Assembly: GCA_947624485.1 (NCBI GenBank)
Contig: CANQKM010000004.1
Location: 124,001 to 188,000 of the forward strand
Direction of reading: 5' to 3'
Length of the DNA stretch: 64,000 bases
Origin: an uncultured Clostridia bacterium
GTDB taxonomy: Bacteria > Bacillota > Clostridia > UBA1381
The notes under the pieces are model-generated. The model was not told where the DNA came from and did not search any database. It saw only the letters and a list, made by a program, of their open reading frames with translations. Below are positions 35,801 through 45,700 of this stretch, piece by piece. The position numbers were made by a program, and so were the translations under genes. Position 1 is the first letter of the stretch. The number at the start of each line of letters is the position of its first letter.

Positions 35801-38194
35801 GGCGGCAATCCGATTATACGTGCGGACGGCGACGGTAATATCGTTTTCACGGGTGATCCCGCCGCTACGGTTATAGATACCGATAATGACGGTGAAGGAG
35901 ATACTGTTTATCTTATAGTCGGTCATGATAATTCAACCGATACAGTAGAAGATCCCGATGATGATTATTCTATGCCCGACTGGCTTGTATACAGCTCAAC
36001 GGATATGAAAGAATGGGCATACAAGGGCATTGCCATGAGTTCAGATAAGCAAAGTATCACATGGGCAAAAACAGGTCACTCCGCATGGGCAAGTCAGATG
36101 GTACCGCATAACGGAAAATATTACCTCTACTTCTGCACATGGGACAGCACGTCCGGCGGCAGGCAGTCGATAGGCGTAGCTGTCGCGGATAAGCCCGAAG
36201 GTCCGTATAAGGACAAAGGAACGCCACTTATAAAGGGCGATCTTACAACTCCGCAAACGAGTGATTGGAACGATATTGATCCCACAGTTTGGATCGAAGA
36301 GGATGCGGACGGTAACGAGCATCGCTATCTCGCGTGGGGCAACGGTAAATTCTACATATGCGAGCTTAACGATGATATGACTTCCGTTAAAAATCTCGGC
36401 GGTGACGATACAATCGAAATGGGTACGGATATAAAGGAGCAGACGTTTAATTCTCTCCCCGGCGGTCAGGGATTTACAGAGGCTCCGTGGATTTACAGAC
36501 GTACCGGCGCTGACGGAAAATACACGGGCAAATACTATATGTTCGGCGCGTTTGGATGGCGCGAGCAAATGGGATACGTTACATCAGACAGCATAGACGG
36601 TCCGTGGGAAGCCGGCGGAATAATTATGCCGCCAACGGCAACCTCAAATACAAATCATCCGTCGGTAATCGACTTTAAGGGTAAAACATACTTTATCTAC
36701 CACAACGGCGCGCTTCCTTCAGGCTTCGGTCACAGACGTTCCGTATGCGTTGAGGAATTTACGTTTAACGACGACGGCACGATAGATCCCATTCAGGAAA
36801 CCTCGACAGGTCTTGCGGGAACGAAGTCATATATCTATAACGACGACGGATTTATAAATTACGGCAACTTTGTAAATTCGGGCGCTGACGGAGATTATCC
36901 GATTACAAGGCCCATGTATGTCGGCGGTCAGGTAACAGATATTAAGGATACGCAGTGGGAAATCGTCCCCGGCAAGGCTGATGAAAGCAACGCGAATTAC
37001 GTTTCAATCCAAGCGGTGAACAAGCCGGGATTGTATATCACGGCAAGCGGCAATAACGTGGTTCTAACGCAGGATTCAAACCGGAATGATACCGCGATGA
37101 AGAAGAATATGACCTTCAAGGCGGTCAAACGTGTCGACGCAGAAGGTGATATGATATTGTTTGAGAGCGTCGCGAAACCGGGATACTACCTTACCGATAA
37201 TGACGGCTCTCTCACGCTCGGCAAGGGAACCGACTTCCAAATCAGCGATACCGCTCCCGAAATTGAAAATCTTGCGTCAATCGAAAACGCGTGGTACGCG
37301 GACGGCAAGGTTCACTTCAATTTATTGAACGCCGCCATTTACGGCAAGGTTGATATACAGATCGCCGAGCAAAGCGGAGACGACGAGATTGAGAAGAATA
37401 TAACGGCTTCGATCGACGCCGATTCGCTGAATGAGAGCGTTGAAATAGAATACACACGCCAAAACAGCGACGCGCAGATGTTTATACTTGCATACTTCGG
37501 TGACAAAGTAGCGGCTCTGCCTGTTGAAATAACGCAGTTTGAAAACCCGTATCAGGTTCCGACCGGCTTCACCTCGCACTATGATTTTGAAGAGAACCTG
37601 ACCGACAGCGTTACAAGCACGACAACCGCGGCAATCGTGCCGACAAACATTGAAGGCACAACGACCGCTTCCGCGTCATACGCGGACGGCTATAAAGGCA
37701 AAGCCGTATCGTTCAGCGGCGCGGGCGGCACAGGCGTGAACTTAGGCAAAGTTATAACAAACAGCAAATACACAGCTGCATTTTGGATGAAGGCGACTAC
37801 GTTCACACAGCATACATCGGGTGTATTTATTAACAGCGGAACAGGCTCGTCTGAAAACTGGTTGAGCGCGCCGTTCGGCTGGCAGCAAAGCGGTAATACT
37901 ATGATATGGTCCAAAAACGGTGAAACGTATAAAGACGTTGTCGGCGGAAGCATTGACGATGCTTGGCACTATATAACGATCACGGTTGACGGTACGACGG
38001 CTGCACTTTACATCGACGGAGTTAAAGCCGCAAGCGGCGAGGTTAATAACACCGTAAGCGACAGCACCGACACATATCTCGGCGTAAACTTCTGGGACAC
38101 TCCGTTTAACGGACTTATCGACGACTTATACATTTACAACGGAACAACACTCACTGACGCGCAGGTAACAAATCTTTTTGAAGCCACAAAATAA
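32801..38194 (+). CDS. Large secreted arabinan-degrading enzyme with two GH43 modules, LamG domains and an AbfB-like CBM
   Basis: 1797 residues; RBS AAAGGAGAG, signal peptide 1-28. Order: LamG-like (about 35-240); linker; GH43 module 1 (about 480-970) with base D484 (HDPSIV), WAPDV, acid E686 (GPEGAW) and YYGPGHNS, like an endo-arabinanase. GH43 module 2 (about 1000-1330) is of a different subfamily (MPDWLVYSSTDMKEW, DIDPTVWI, FTEAPWIY, NHPSVIDF), resembling arabinofuranosidase or xylosidase types. Then an AbfB-like arabinose-binding beta-trefoil (about 1383-1480, repeated NKPGLYIT and AKPGYYLT) and a C-terminal LamG-like domain (about 1590-1795). The pairing suggests endo and exo or debranching activities in one chain; specificity of module 2 is not certain. 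Confidence 0.9.
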   Translation: MNKLTKKLLSGLISVSMLLAAVPALVSADELPSDGLLFNATFDEAGTGSGSFTATAGGTVTEKGAVSYVDSWDGNSKALNIASKAAGNYLELADGLLQGKQAATFAFWLKADSPSAPNWPFMNTCETSHTVNTEKYIGMLATSESFTVERYNNTDSRLSSVTAPSTADWQYVVAVYDTNGTKLYSNGKLIASDSVTVDVPALFTATSKTWIGHANWGDGEGFQGSIDDFRIYGKALNDSEIAALSADGAKYEKDKFISDNNCFISGSRFYLGNDEIFSYDGTSPYTSSVYLASEPKYADGNASFSLINASAENVKDLTAYVAEYSSNKLVNVKNIKLTDATAAQNGTYTVPYTKTADANTVKTFVWNNMKPVPQFALTVKSTVNNYTANDGNVKTELYCVNADGTETKIGESAEAALASAESGDFNIVVSADALADIPETASKLKVKLISDGEAYDDAAALYMGIKSPVAAPADSGTTTDGAHDPSIVKFPNDDTYYVYSSHHLLFTSEDLINWKKYDFTNINASAISPKTNAFISSNYSGTTMNGTYWAPDVIYREDDDHPYWMYISLSCGLGGRNSAIALEKSDSPLFWADPEADIIDAGVVFATKENNNYKTNAIDANIYTDSNTGKQYFVWGSFWGGIQAAPLTADGLVEGIDYTSDATILSTCQNFGTSIFTQKNGVAGPEGAWMIEHDGNRYAFTSYGWLGSNYNTRVAKSALTTGFSTSNGWNLTDASGVTMNNQQSAGSTSKTTGYKMIGSYRLGDGSRTIALTSNNYAVQSGAGDAIVYYGPGHNSAINVGGESFYVSHTKKNAVEIAATLQIRKMLWTADGWPVVSPVTYAGEVEQALPKDMIVGTYDLASVGQTKMIGSSIQSSGSLVNRNYDLPVLSSKVTLGDDMKMTNEAGSEIGTWAFDNDHTVTLTFTANGDTSDNKDEFYKSGDVMTMYALFGYDKDERTPVVGLTGTDQNHVTQLAKKAVSNEYRTPINTIETTPVEVTKSSGGNPIIRADGDGNIVFTGDPAATVIDTDNDGEGDTVYLIVGHDNSTDTVEDPDDDYSMPDWLVYSSTDMKEWAYKGIAMSSDKQSITWAKTGHSAWASQMVPHNGKYYLYFCTWDSTSGGRQSIGVAVADKPEGPYKDKGTPLIKGDLTTPQTSDWNDIDPTVWIEEDADGNEHRYLAWGNGKFYICELNDDMTSVKNLGGDDTIEMGTDIKEQTFNSLPGGQGFTEAPWIYRRTGADGKYTGKYYMFGAFGWREQMGYVTSDSIDGPWEAGGIIMPPTATSNTNHPSVIDFKGKTYFIYHNGALPSGFGHRRSVCVEEFTFNDDGTIDPIQETSTGLAGTKSYIYNDDGFINYGNFVNSGADGDYPITRPMYVGGQVTDIKDTQWEIVPGKADESNANYVSIQAVNKPGLYITASGNNVVLTQDSNRNDTAMKKNMTFKAVKRVDAEGDMILFESVAKPGYYLTDNDGSLTLGKGTDFQISDTAPEIENLASIENAWYADGKVHFNLLNAAIYGKVDIQIAEQSGDDEIEKNITASIDADSLNESVEIEYTRQNSDAQMFILAYFGDKVAALPVEITQFENPYQVPTGFTSHYDFEENLTDSVTSTTTAAIVPTNIEGTTTASASYADGYKGKAVSFSGAGGTGVNLGKVITNSKYTAAFWMKATTFTQHTSGVFINSGTGSSENWLSAPFGWQQSGNTMIWSKNGETYKDVVGGSIDDAWHYITITVDGTTAALYIDGVKAASGEVNNTVSDSTDTYLGVNFWDTPFNGLIDDLYIYNGTTLTDAQVTNLFEATK

Positions 38195-38205
38195 AAAAAC
38201 AACGC

Positions 38206-38236
38206 AAAAAGACCCGATTTTAAATCGGGTCTTTTT
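38206..38236. terminator. Bidirectional terminator between arabinanase operon and hypA
   Basis: A long palindrome AAAAAGACCCGATTT / AAATCGGGTCTTTTT (38206-38220 and 38222-38236) pairs across one central T. It gives a U tract on either strand and ends the arabinanase operon and the convergent hypBA transcript. Confidence 0.92.
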
Positions 38237-38241
38237 ATTTT

Positions 38242-38583
38242 CTAATCAATGTCTATGCTGTCAACAAGGAACTCGCGCCCGTGTATGAGCTTCAAATCGT
38301 TGCCGCCGCAGTGCGCGCACACGAAGCGGTAATCGGTAAGCATCGTTTCCTTGCCGCACGAACGGCACAGCGCCGACGCGGGTACTTTCTTAAACTCAAG
38401 CTCCGCGCCCTCGGCAATCGTATCGCGGCTCACAATGTTAAAATACTCCTGCACGTACTTGGGAACGTAGCCGGTCATCTCCCCCGCCGCTATCTTTATT
38501 TTGTTTATCTTTTCCGCGCCCGCCTTTTCGGCGCTTTCGAGCGCGATATTAAGTATGCTTTGCGTTACGGACAGCTCATGCAC
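38242..38583 (-). CDS. hypA: Hydrogenase nickel insertion protein HypA
   Basis: 113 residues, the usual HypA length. The invariant N-terminal MHE nickel site (H2, E3) and the zinc site of two CxxC motifs (C73/C76 in CRSC, C89/C92 in CAHC) are present. HypA works with HypB to load Ni into the large subunit of [NiFe] hydrogenase, here presumably the Ech large subunit encoded at 50.7-51.8 kb. Its start overlaps the end of hypB by 8 bases, which indicates translational coupling. The gene pair is separated from hypCDEF by 6.6 kb holding two pectin-degradation genes. Confidence 0.97.
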   Translation of the reverse strand: MHELSVTQSILNIALESAEKAGAEKINKIKIAAGEMTGYVPKYVQEYFNIVSRDTIAEGAELEFKKVPASALCRSCGKETMLTDYRFVCAHCGGNDLKLIHGREFLVDSIDID

Positions 38584-39235
38584 TTATTTTATCCTCGATT
38601 CTTTTACCGAGCCAGTCAAGGAACTCGTCAAGACCGCCGCCCATTTTAGTCGAAACCTTAAATATTTTCACGTTCGGATTACGGTCGGTAGCATCCTTTA
38701 CAACGCGGTCGGTGTCGAAATCGAAATATTCGACCATGTCGTACTTGTTTATAACGAGCGCGTCGGTCGTGCTGAACATCAGCGGGTACTTCGCCGCCTT
38801 GTCGTCGCCCTCCGGCACGGACAGCAGCGCGACGCGGAAATCCTCGCCTATGTTAAACTCTGCCGGACACACAAGGTTGCCGATATTCTCCACAAAAATA
38901 ACGTCGAGCGCGTCAAGGTCAAAGTCGGGCAGCATATTGTCGATCGCCATAGCCTCGATGTGGCACGCGCCGTCCGTGTTAAGCTGCACGACCGGTATGC
39001 CGAGCGACTGTATCTTTTCCGCGTCGATCTTGCCCGCGATGTCGCCCTCGATAACGCCTATCCTGAACCTGTCCGACAGCCTTTCTATAATCGAGGTTAT
39101 CACCGACGTTTTACCCGCGCCCGGACTGCCCATTACGTTCACAAGGCACACCTTTTTTTCACGCAGATCCTTCTTTATTTTATCCGAGCAGTCCTCGTTC
39201 CATTCCATTATCTGATGAACGACCTTTATTTCCAT
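38576..39235 (-). CDS. hypB: Hydrogenase nickel incorporation GTPase HypB
   Basis: 219 residues. P-loop GSPGAGKT (36-43), the metal-site NTDGACHIEA segment and the G-protein NKYD motif are visible. HypB hydrolyses GTP while delivering nickel to the hydrogenase large subunit with HypA. There is no His-rich nickel-storage N-terminus of the kind found in some proteobacterial HypB proteins. First gene of a hypB-hypA operon with its own promoter, divergent from the PL11 lyase gene. Confidence 0.97.
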   Translation of the reverse strand: MEIKVVHQIMEWNEDCSDKIKKDLREKKVCLVNVMGSPGAGKTSVITSIIERLSDRFRIGVIEGDIAGKIDAEKIQSLGIPVVQLNTDGACHIEAMAIDNMLPDFDLDALDVIFVENIGNLVCPAEFNIGEDFRVALLSVPEGDDKAAKYPLMFSTTDALVINKYDMVEYFDFDTDRVVKDATDRNPNVKIFKVSTKMGGGLDEFLDWLGKRIEDKISA

Positions 39236-39266
39236 ATCCTTACCCCTTCCGTTGCTTGTTTAACAC

Positions 39267-39295
39267 ATTCTACCACAAAATCAATATAAAATCAA
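39267..39295 (-). promoter_or_regulatory. Promoter of hypB-hypA
   Basis: On the minus strand TTGATT (39290-39295), a 17-bp spacer ending in TGG, and TAGAAT (39267-39272), 31 bases before the hypB ATG. Confidence 0.65.
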
Positions 39296-39329
39296 GTCAA
39301 ATAATTATAACAAAAAGTCTGCATTTCTA

Positions 39330-39359
39330 TTGTTTTATGCGCGGATTTTATGGTAAAAT
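39330..39359 (+). promoter_or_regulatory. Promoter of the PL11 lyase gene
   Basis: TTGTTT (39330-39335), an 18-bp spacer ending in TATGG, and TAAAAT (39354-39359). It is divergent from the hypBA promoter in the same 171-bp intergenic region. Confidence 0.6.
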
Positions 39360-39406
39360 TATATCGTAATTAAGTATGTTTATTGTTGGAGAAAGCGAGG
39401 AACGAT

Positions 39407-42400
39407 ATGAAAAAATTTATCAGCGCGGCACTGGCAGCGGCAATGACTGCGGCATTCGCATTCATGCCTGTAAACGCCGGTGCGGCGGGTACTGCGGTTA
39501 CATATAACTACAACCTCGAAGGCGGACTTTATGACGCCCAAAGCGACCACACGCGCCAAATGGAGACACTTGACCGCGGACTTGCGGCTGTAAAGACAAG
39601 TGACGGCGTGTATCTGTCGTGGCGGCTTTATGCCGGCGAGGACGCGGTTTACGGAAGCGCCGATGAAAATGTGACATATGACGTTTACCGCGACGGCGTA
39701 AAGATAAACGCACAATCTGTAGATGCAGCCTCGTACACGGATACGGACGCGGCAGCATCGGTAACAGCAAAATACGCCGTTGTGCCGACAGGCATCTCTC
39801 TTACGAACAGTATTTCAAACGATGGTGTGGCGGTAACCGTCAACGCCGCCGAGGAGGGACTTACCGCGTACGCGGCGAAGTATAACGAGGGCGCCCTCGA
39901 CAAGCTGTGGGCAAAGCCGGTAAACGTGGGTACTACAACCGAAACGCTTGATTTTACGCCGGACAAGGTGTTTCTCTGGGACGGTATGAAGAATGTAAAC
40001 GGCACGAAATTTGAGGGTGAAACTCCGATTGCGCTTACTTCGGGATCGGGCGCGGGATATTTCGACATACCTCTTACAAAACCGGCAAGCGAAACGATAT
40101 ATGATCCTGACGGAAACAAGTTATATGACGCTAATTTCTTCCCCGCCGACTGTTCGGCGGGCGACCTTGACGGCGACGGCGAGTATGAAATTATCGTTAA
40201 ATGGACTTCAAACGAAAAAGATGTCGGTTCACCGGGAACTCCCGAATATTCGGGTACGGTGCGTTTCGCGGCATATAAGCTCGACGGCACAAAAATGTGG
40301 CAGAACGACATAAACCTCGGCAAAAACGTATATTCGAGCGCGCATACGGTTCAGTTCCTCGTATACGACTTTAACGGCGACGGCAAGGCTGAAATGATGT
40401 GCCAGACCTCACGCGGTTCAAAGGACGCTTCGGGCGCGTACGTATCTCACAGCGCAAAAGATGACACGTCAATATCGTCATTAACAGATGAGGATAATGA
40501 AAAGGCTGACTATAGAGGAAGCGGAAGAATTATAACCGGTGACGAATATCTGACAGTATTTAACGGCGAGACAGGCGCGGCAATAGACACAATTGCTCTG
40601 CCTACCGCGCGCGGAAGCGCAAAGGGTGTGGATTTCGGCGACGATTTCGGTAACCGTTCAAACAGATTTGTTGCGTCTGTTGCCTACCTTGACGGTGTGA
40701 AACCGTATGCGGTATATCTGCGCGGCTACTATTTTGGCAGAAACGGCAGACAGCGCACAAGTATCGCGGGTGTAAGTTTTGACGGCGAAAGGCTTTCAGC
40801 CGACTATAGGTTTGACACACAGAGGGGACAGCCGGGATATTACGAGGGCGCATATCAGTACGTCGGCAACGGCAACCACAACTGCACAGTCGCGGACATA
40901 GACAACGACGGCAAGGACGAGTTTATCACCGGCGCGCTCTGTATGGAGGTCAAGGACGACAACACGTTCAAGCCGCGCTGGTGCACATTTATGGAGCACG
41001 GCGACGCGCTTCATATAGGCGATTATGACCCGACCGTAAACGGCCTTGAATTTTTCACTATCCACGAGGACGGCGGTCCGAATACCATGAGCGGTAAAGA
41101 GGTTCCCATTAGTTTTGGCATGACCGTTATAAACTCTGACACAGGTGAAATCATAAAGCACTGGACAAGCGGCGATGATAACGGACGCGGCATTATGGCG
41201 AACATCGGCGCGGGCGGATATTATCAGATTACAAGCGCGAACGCGGGAACATACCGCTCAAACGGCGGCAGCAATTTTACAGCCGGCAATTTCGGTATGA
41301 GCATGAACTTCCGCGTATTCTGGGACGGCGATTTATATGACGAACTTCTTGACGGCGTAAAGCTGACAAACTGGACAGGTCAAACAATGGAACGCGAGGT
41401 TCTTCCGACGAACGGACAGTTCGGCGCAATTAACGGCACAAAGGCTAATCCCGCTTTGCAGGCTGACTTGTTCGGCGACTGGCGCGAGGAGCTTGTTTAT
41501 CCGACAACCGATGGAAACAGACTCCGCGTATTTATGACAACAACGCCGACAACTTACAAAATAAAAACGCTCATGCACGATCCCGTATACCGCTCGGGTG
41601 TAGCCGCGGAACAGACGGCATACAATCAGCCTCCGCACGTCGGCTTCTATATGGCTGATGAAATGTTTGACCCGCCCGTATCGAGCATAAGTATCACAAG
41701 CGAGCCGTCAAAAAAGACCTATGTGATTGGTGAAACGCTCGACCTTACTGGTCTTAAGGTTACAGCCACGCTTGAAAACGGAGTGACGAAGGAGGTCAGC
41801 TCGTATTCGGTATCGGAATTTGACAGCTCAACCCCCGGAGAGCAAACAATTACGATTTCATACAGAGGAAAAACCGCTTCGTTTACCGTTAGTGTTAAGT
41901 CCGTTACTCAAATAGGAATCTCATCACCGCCGGATAACACCAATGTATATCAGGGCGGACGCCTTGACACAAAAGGGCTTGTGGTAACGGCAACATATGA
42001 CGACGGCACGACCGGCGAAGTAACGGGTTACACGCTCGAATACAACACAAACACCGTAGGTCCGGCAACCGTTACCGTCAAATACGCCGGTCAGGAAGCG
42101 GAGTTTGAAATAACCATTCTCGAATCCGCCGTCGGCGCGATCAACAAAGAGTATGAGACAGACTCCACAACTCCGACTCATGAGGATATTCTCATAGGAG
42201 AATACAGCGGAAACTTTACTCTCGAGCATAAGGTGACCGTCAATTCCCTGCCCGCAAACAGAAACGATGACAGAACCAAAACAAACGGCTTCTTCCTCAG
42301 GTTTATGGGTACTGCCTCCGGAAGCACCAAGGCGGGTACCGGCGGCGGCTGGCAGATAATTACATACCGGAACAGGACGTATATACAGTGGAAGTCCACA

Positions 42401-42679
42401 GAAGTTCAAAATATAGCTGAAATTCAAGTCGGAGAAACGTATACGTTCAAGTATGACTTTGTCCACGTAGGCGACGGCACGGGCGCAAGCGTGACGCTGA
42501 CGATTACCGATTCCGACGGAAAACAGGTAGGCTCCGCAAGCAATCTTAACCTGAGGAATTTCTCAAATGACGACCAGGTATCGTCTCCTATTACGACAAT
42601 ACAAGTCAACAATCAGGCGAACGCCAACTCAACCGCAAGCGTTACAATATCCGAAGCGGCAATCACATCAAACGACTGA
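39407..42679 (+). CDS. Secreted rhamnogalacturonan lyase (PL11) with Ig-like domains
   Basis: 1090 residues from the ATG at 39407 (GCGAGG upstream; the open frame starts at a TTG without an RBS). Signal peptide 1-27. Residues about 28-755 are a PL11 rhamnogalacturonan-I lyase: the RGLAAVKTSDGVYLSWRL start, Asp/Gly-rich calcium-binding propeller blades (DLDGDGEYEI, DFNGDGKAEM, DIDNDGKDEF), SAHTVQF, GNHNC, and DLFGDWREELV with RVFMTTTPT. It cleaves the Rha-GalA backbone by beta-elimination. Two group-3 bacterial Ig-like domains follow (about 759-832 and 833-907). The unrecognised 180-residue C-terminal domain could be a carbohydrate-binding module. It is inserted, in opposite orientation, between hypBA and the rest of the hydrogenase-maturation genes. 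Confidence 0.93.
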   Translation: MKKFISAALAAAMTAAFAFMPVNAGAAGTAVTYNYNLEGGLYDAQSDHTRQMETLDRGLAAVKTSDGVYLSWRLYAGEDAVYGSADENVTYDVYRDGVKINAQSVDAASYTDTDAAASVTAKYAVVPTGISLTNSISNDGVAVTVNAAEEGLTAYAAKYNEGALDKLWAKPVNVGTTTETLDFTPDKVFLWDGMKNVNGTKFEGETPIALTSGSGAGYFDIPLTKPASETIYDPDGNKLYDANFFPADCSAGDLDGDGEYEIIVKWTSNEKDVGSPGTPEYSGTVRFAAYKLDGTKMWQNDINLGKNVYSSAHTVQFLVYDFNGDGKAEMMCQTSRGSKDASGAYVSHSAKDDTSISSLTDEDNEKADYRGSGRIITGDEYLTVFNGETGAAIDTIALPTARGSAKGVDFGDDFGNRSNRFVASVAYLDGVKPYAVYLRGYYFGRNGRQRTSIAGVSFDGERLSADYRFDTQRGQPGYYEGAYQYVGNGNHNCTVADIDNDGKDEFITGALCMEVKDDNTFKPRWCTFMEHGDALHIGDYDPTVNGLEFFTIHEDGGPNTMSGKEVPISFGMTVINSDTGEIIKHWTSGDDNGRGIMANIGAGGYYQITSANAGTYRSNGGSNFTAGNFGMSMNFRVFWDGDLYDELLDGVKLTNWTGQTMEREVLPTNGQFGAINGTKANPALQADLFGDWREELVYPTTDGNRLRVFMTTTPTTYKIKTLMHDPVYRSGVAAEQTAYNQPPHVGFYMADEMFDPPVSSISITSEPSKKTYVIGETLDLTGLKVTATLENGVTKEVSSYSVSEFDSSTPGEQTITISYRGKTASFTVSVKSVTQIGISSPPDNTNVYQGGRLDTKGLVVTATYDDGTTGEVTGYTLEYNTNTVGPATVTVKYAGQEAEFEITILESAVGAINKEYETDSTTPTHEDILIGEYSGNFTLEHKVTVNSLPANRNDDRTKTNGFFLRFMGTASGSTKAGTGGGWQIITYRNRTYIQWKSTEVQNIAEIQVGETYTFKYDFVHVGDGTGASVTLTITDSDGKQVGSASNLNLRNFSNDDQVSSPITTIQVNNQANANSTASVTISEAAITSND

Positions 42680-42685
42680 TAAAAG

Positions 42686-42717
42686 CCCCCTATTCATACG
42701 AATAGGGGGTTATTTTT
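42686..42717. terminator. Terminator between PL11 lyase and rhamnosidase genes
   Basis: A stem CCCCCTATTC (42686-42695) and GAATAGGGGG (42700-42709) with a 4-base loop is followed by TTATTTTTATT. An AAAA run at its left gives a weaker tract for the opposite strand. Confidence 0.85.
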
Positions 42718-45700
42718 ATTTTTTCTTTTCAATAACAACTTCCGACGTGATCCCGACGGGGCGGAGCATATAGCCGTCTGTCCACTTGTCCCCCGTCGTG
42801 CGGAACGAGGTGTTGCCGTACCACGTGTAATTCTCGTCCGCGTTGTGCAGCGCGCCGAACGAGTTAAAGCGGCTGCCGTACATGACGATTTTAATTTCAT
42901 GCCGACCGGCGCTCAAATTCCCGAGACTCGCTCTGTGCGGCGAATACGCGATACGTCCGCATCTTTTACCGTCCGCGTAAACAGCCATGACCGGCGCGTT
43001 AAACCTCGGCACGCGGATAAAATACTCGTCCCCGCGGTCAATATCAACGTCAAAAACATACTCGACATTGCCCGTGTAGAACGTCATGCCCTGCGCGCAT
43101 ATATCGCCGAATTTCAGCTCGCTTGCGGGCGCGGTAACGGTCGTGCCGCGCACCCCAAAGCCGCCGAGCAGATACATATTTTCCAGATACGACTTCGCAT
43201 TGTACTCCATATCCACTCTAAGCACGTTCGCGCCGATTTTCAGCTTCGGCAGTTCAATAATGCTTATCGCCTTATCGACGTACCAGCCGATTATATCACC
43301 GTCCACCCTTTCGCCGTTCAGGTACAGCTTGCATTTGTCCGCGTACTCAAGCGCAAGGCGGCAGTCCGTCTCAAGCTCCGACTGTATATCGAAGTACATC
43401 GTCACCGTATGCGCCGCCCCCGCCGTCACCGCGTAGGGCTGGCGGTCAAGACCTGTGCGCAAAACAAGTCCGAGCGCTTCACGCACAACATTGTCCGCTT
43501 TTATGAGCGCCTTTTTTTCGTGCATTTCGCCGCCGTCAACCGCGAACCGCGCGTAATCGAGCAGCAGCACATTCGGCTCGGAAAGATTAAAGCGGTCGAT
43601 TTTGTCTATCGTCTTAACGGTTTCAAATTCGTTTACCGCGTAATCTTCAAGCCCGTTTTCCGGCTTGCCGAGCCGCAGCAGAATACTGTCCTCTCCGCAG
43701 CAGTCCCACTCAAACACCGTCATGCCGTCCTTGACTTTTGCCGGCATGTTGAACCTCTCACCGCTAATCGTGTCGTACACCGTAAGAGAATATTCACCGC
43801 GGATTTTTACCGTGTTCCTCTCACGCACGCCGTCCGACGGGTACGCGTGGCACAAAAACAGCCACTTGCAGCCGTTATCGGTACGCAGTTGGTATAACAG
43901 ATTATTATTTTCGTATTCAATATCGCGGAAACCGCCGAGCGCGTCAACCGGCGCGCCGCTATCCATGTTTACGCGGACGCATTTTTCCGCAAGCTCCGCC
44001 GCCTCGCTTGACAGCTTCGTGTCGACCATTGTCGGCACTTTGCCCGCGAATATGACCGTTCCGCCGCTTTCGGCGAATTTTTTGAGAATGTCGAGCGTGG
44101 TTTTGCGTATCGTGTCGCACTCCGGCACAACGACCGCCTCATATCCGCATTTGCCGACCGTGAGCGTTTTACCGTCCGTTTTTACATCCTGCTCCGGCAA
44201 AAGCGACTCCGACAGATAGTCAAAATCAATGCCGCCCGTGAGCAGCTTATCGGCGAATTTTTCAAACTGTCTGTCCATTTCATCGCGTTTTTTACGCGTC
44301 AAATCATCCGCGCCGTAGCTTATCCACAAACTTTCCACGGGGTTCACCACAGCCACGTGCGTTATTCTTTTTCCGCGTGTCAGGACAGTGTTGAGCCGCG
44401 CAAAGTGATCTTCAATACACGCAAATTCACCGTGCCACGGCGCGTGGTAAAATATCGAGCCGGGCCAGTCGCGCTTCGCCTCGCCTTTTATGGACATGTG
44501 CGACAGGTGCGGCACGCGTATCGTCACGCCCAAAGCCGCCTGCCAGTCGCCCTGAAGCTTGTACGTCTTAAACGTGCAGTCCCAGTTCGTAACGCCGTAT
44601 TCCTCGCTCATCACCGCTTCGCGCCCGTACTGCGCCGCGATGCTCGCCGCCTGCTTTACGCTCGTGAACTCGCGTCCGTCGATAAGCATATCGACGCCCG
44701 GCACATCCATTCTGCGGTAGCAGCGCATAGCCTCCCCTACAGTCGTTGTCTGCGCTCCGAGCGGCGATTCAGCCAAAATATGACCGGTCATTAAAATGCC
44801 GTTTTCCCCGCACCACTCGCAGATCCTGTCCATAAACACGCGCGCGAAGCACTCCGCCGCCGCGTCATGGTACGCGTGCCGTCCGCTCAAATCGCCGTCA
44901 GCCCTGTCCCACACGTATTCGGGCGCAATATCGAGCGGATCAAAGCCGCGCTCATCTTTGCAGAATAACGCGAAATACTCCGTGTACGGCACAAACGCGT
45001 CCTCGTCCGACTCCGCCGCACGTATCGGCTGCTGCTTGCCTATGCGCGGCTCGTCGGTAAAAATCGCGGCTGCCGCCGTGCCGAAATCAGCGCCGAGCCA
45101 CGACTTGTACCGCTCGTGCGTGACCTCGATAAATTTATCTGTTGCGCTAGGGTTCATCGTGTCGGAGTAGGTGCAGCCGTTAAAAAACTCCTCACCCTCG
45201 GCTAATTCGAGATACGCGTACCTGACGTTTTCGCCGTTATTTATTGCCGCGTCAATCTCATCTTGTGTGTTCAGGCGGCGGTAATCGGTCATATACTTAT
45301 TTTCTATCTTGACCGCGTACGCCGTGAGATAATATCCGCGCGGAATTTCTCCGTTCTCAACCGCCGCGTCAAACTCCGACTGCGATACGAGACAGCCGTC
45401 AAGCGGCTTTGATGTAATGCGCATTTCACGCGCGCGGAAGCGCGGATTTTTCGTCACAAGCCCGTCAGCCGCACCCGACGGGAAGCGGTCGTCGTCGTAA
45501 AGCCAGCATATAAGCCCCGTTTCACGGCATTTCTCCGCCGTGTACCGCGCCATTTCCATAAATTCGTCGCCGAGGTACTCCGTGTCCAAGCCGTCGCGCG
45601 GATGTATCACCACGCCGCCGAAGCCCATTTTCTTGAATATTTGAAGCTGCTCGTCGATCGTCTGTTTTTCTATTTTGCAGTTCCACGACCAAAACGGCAG

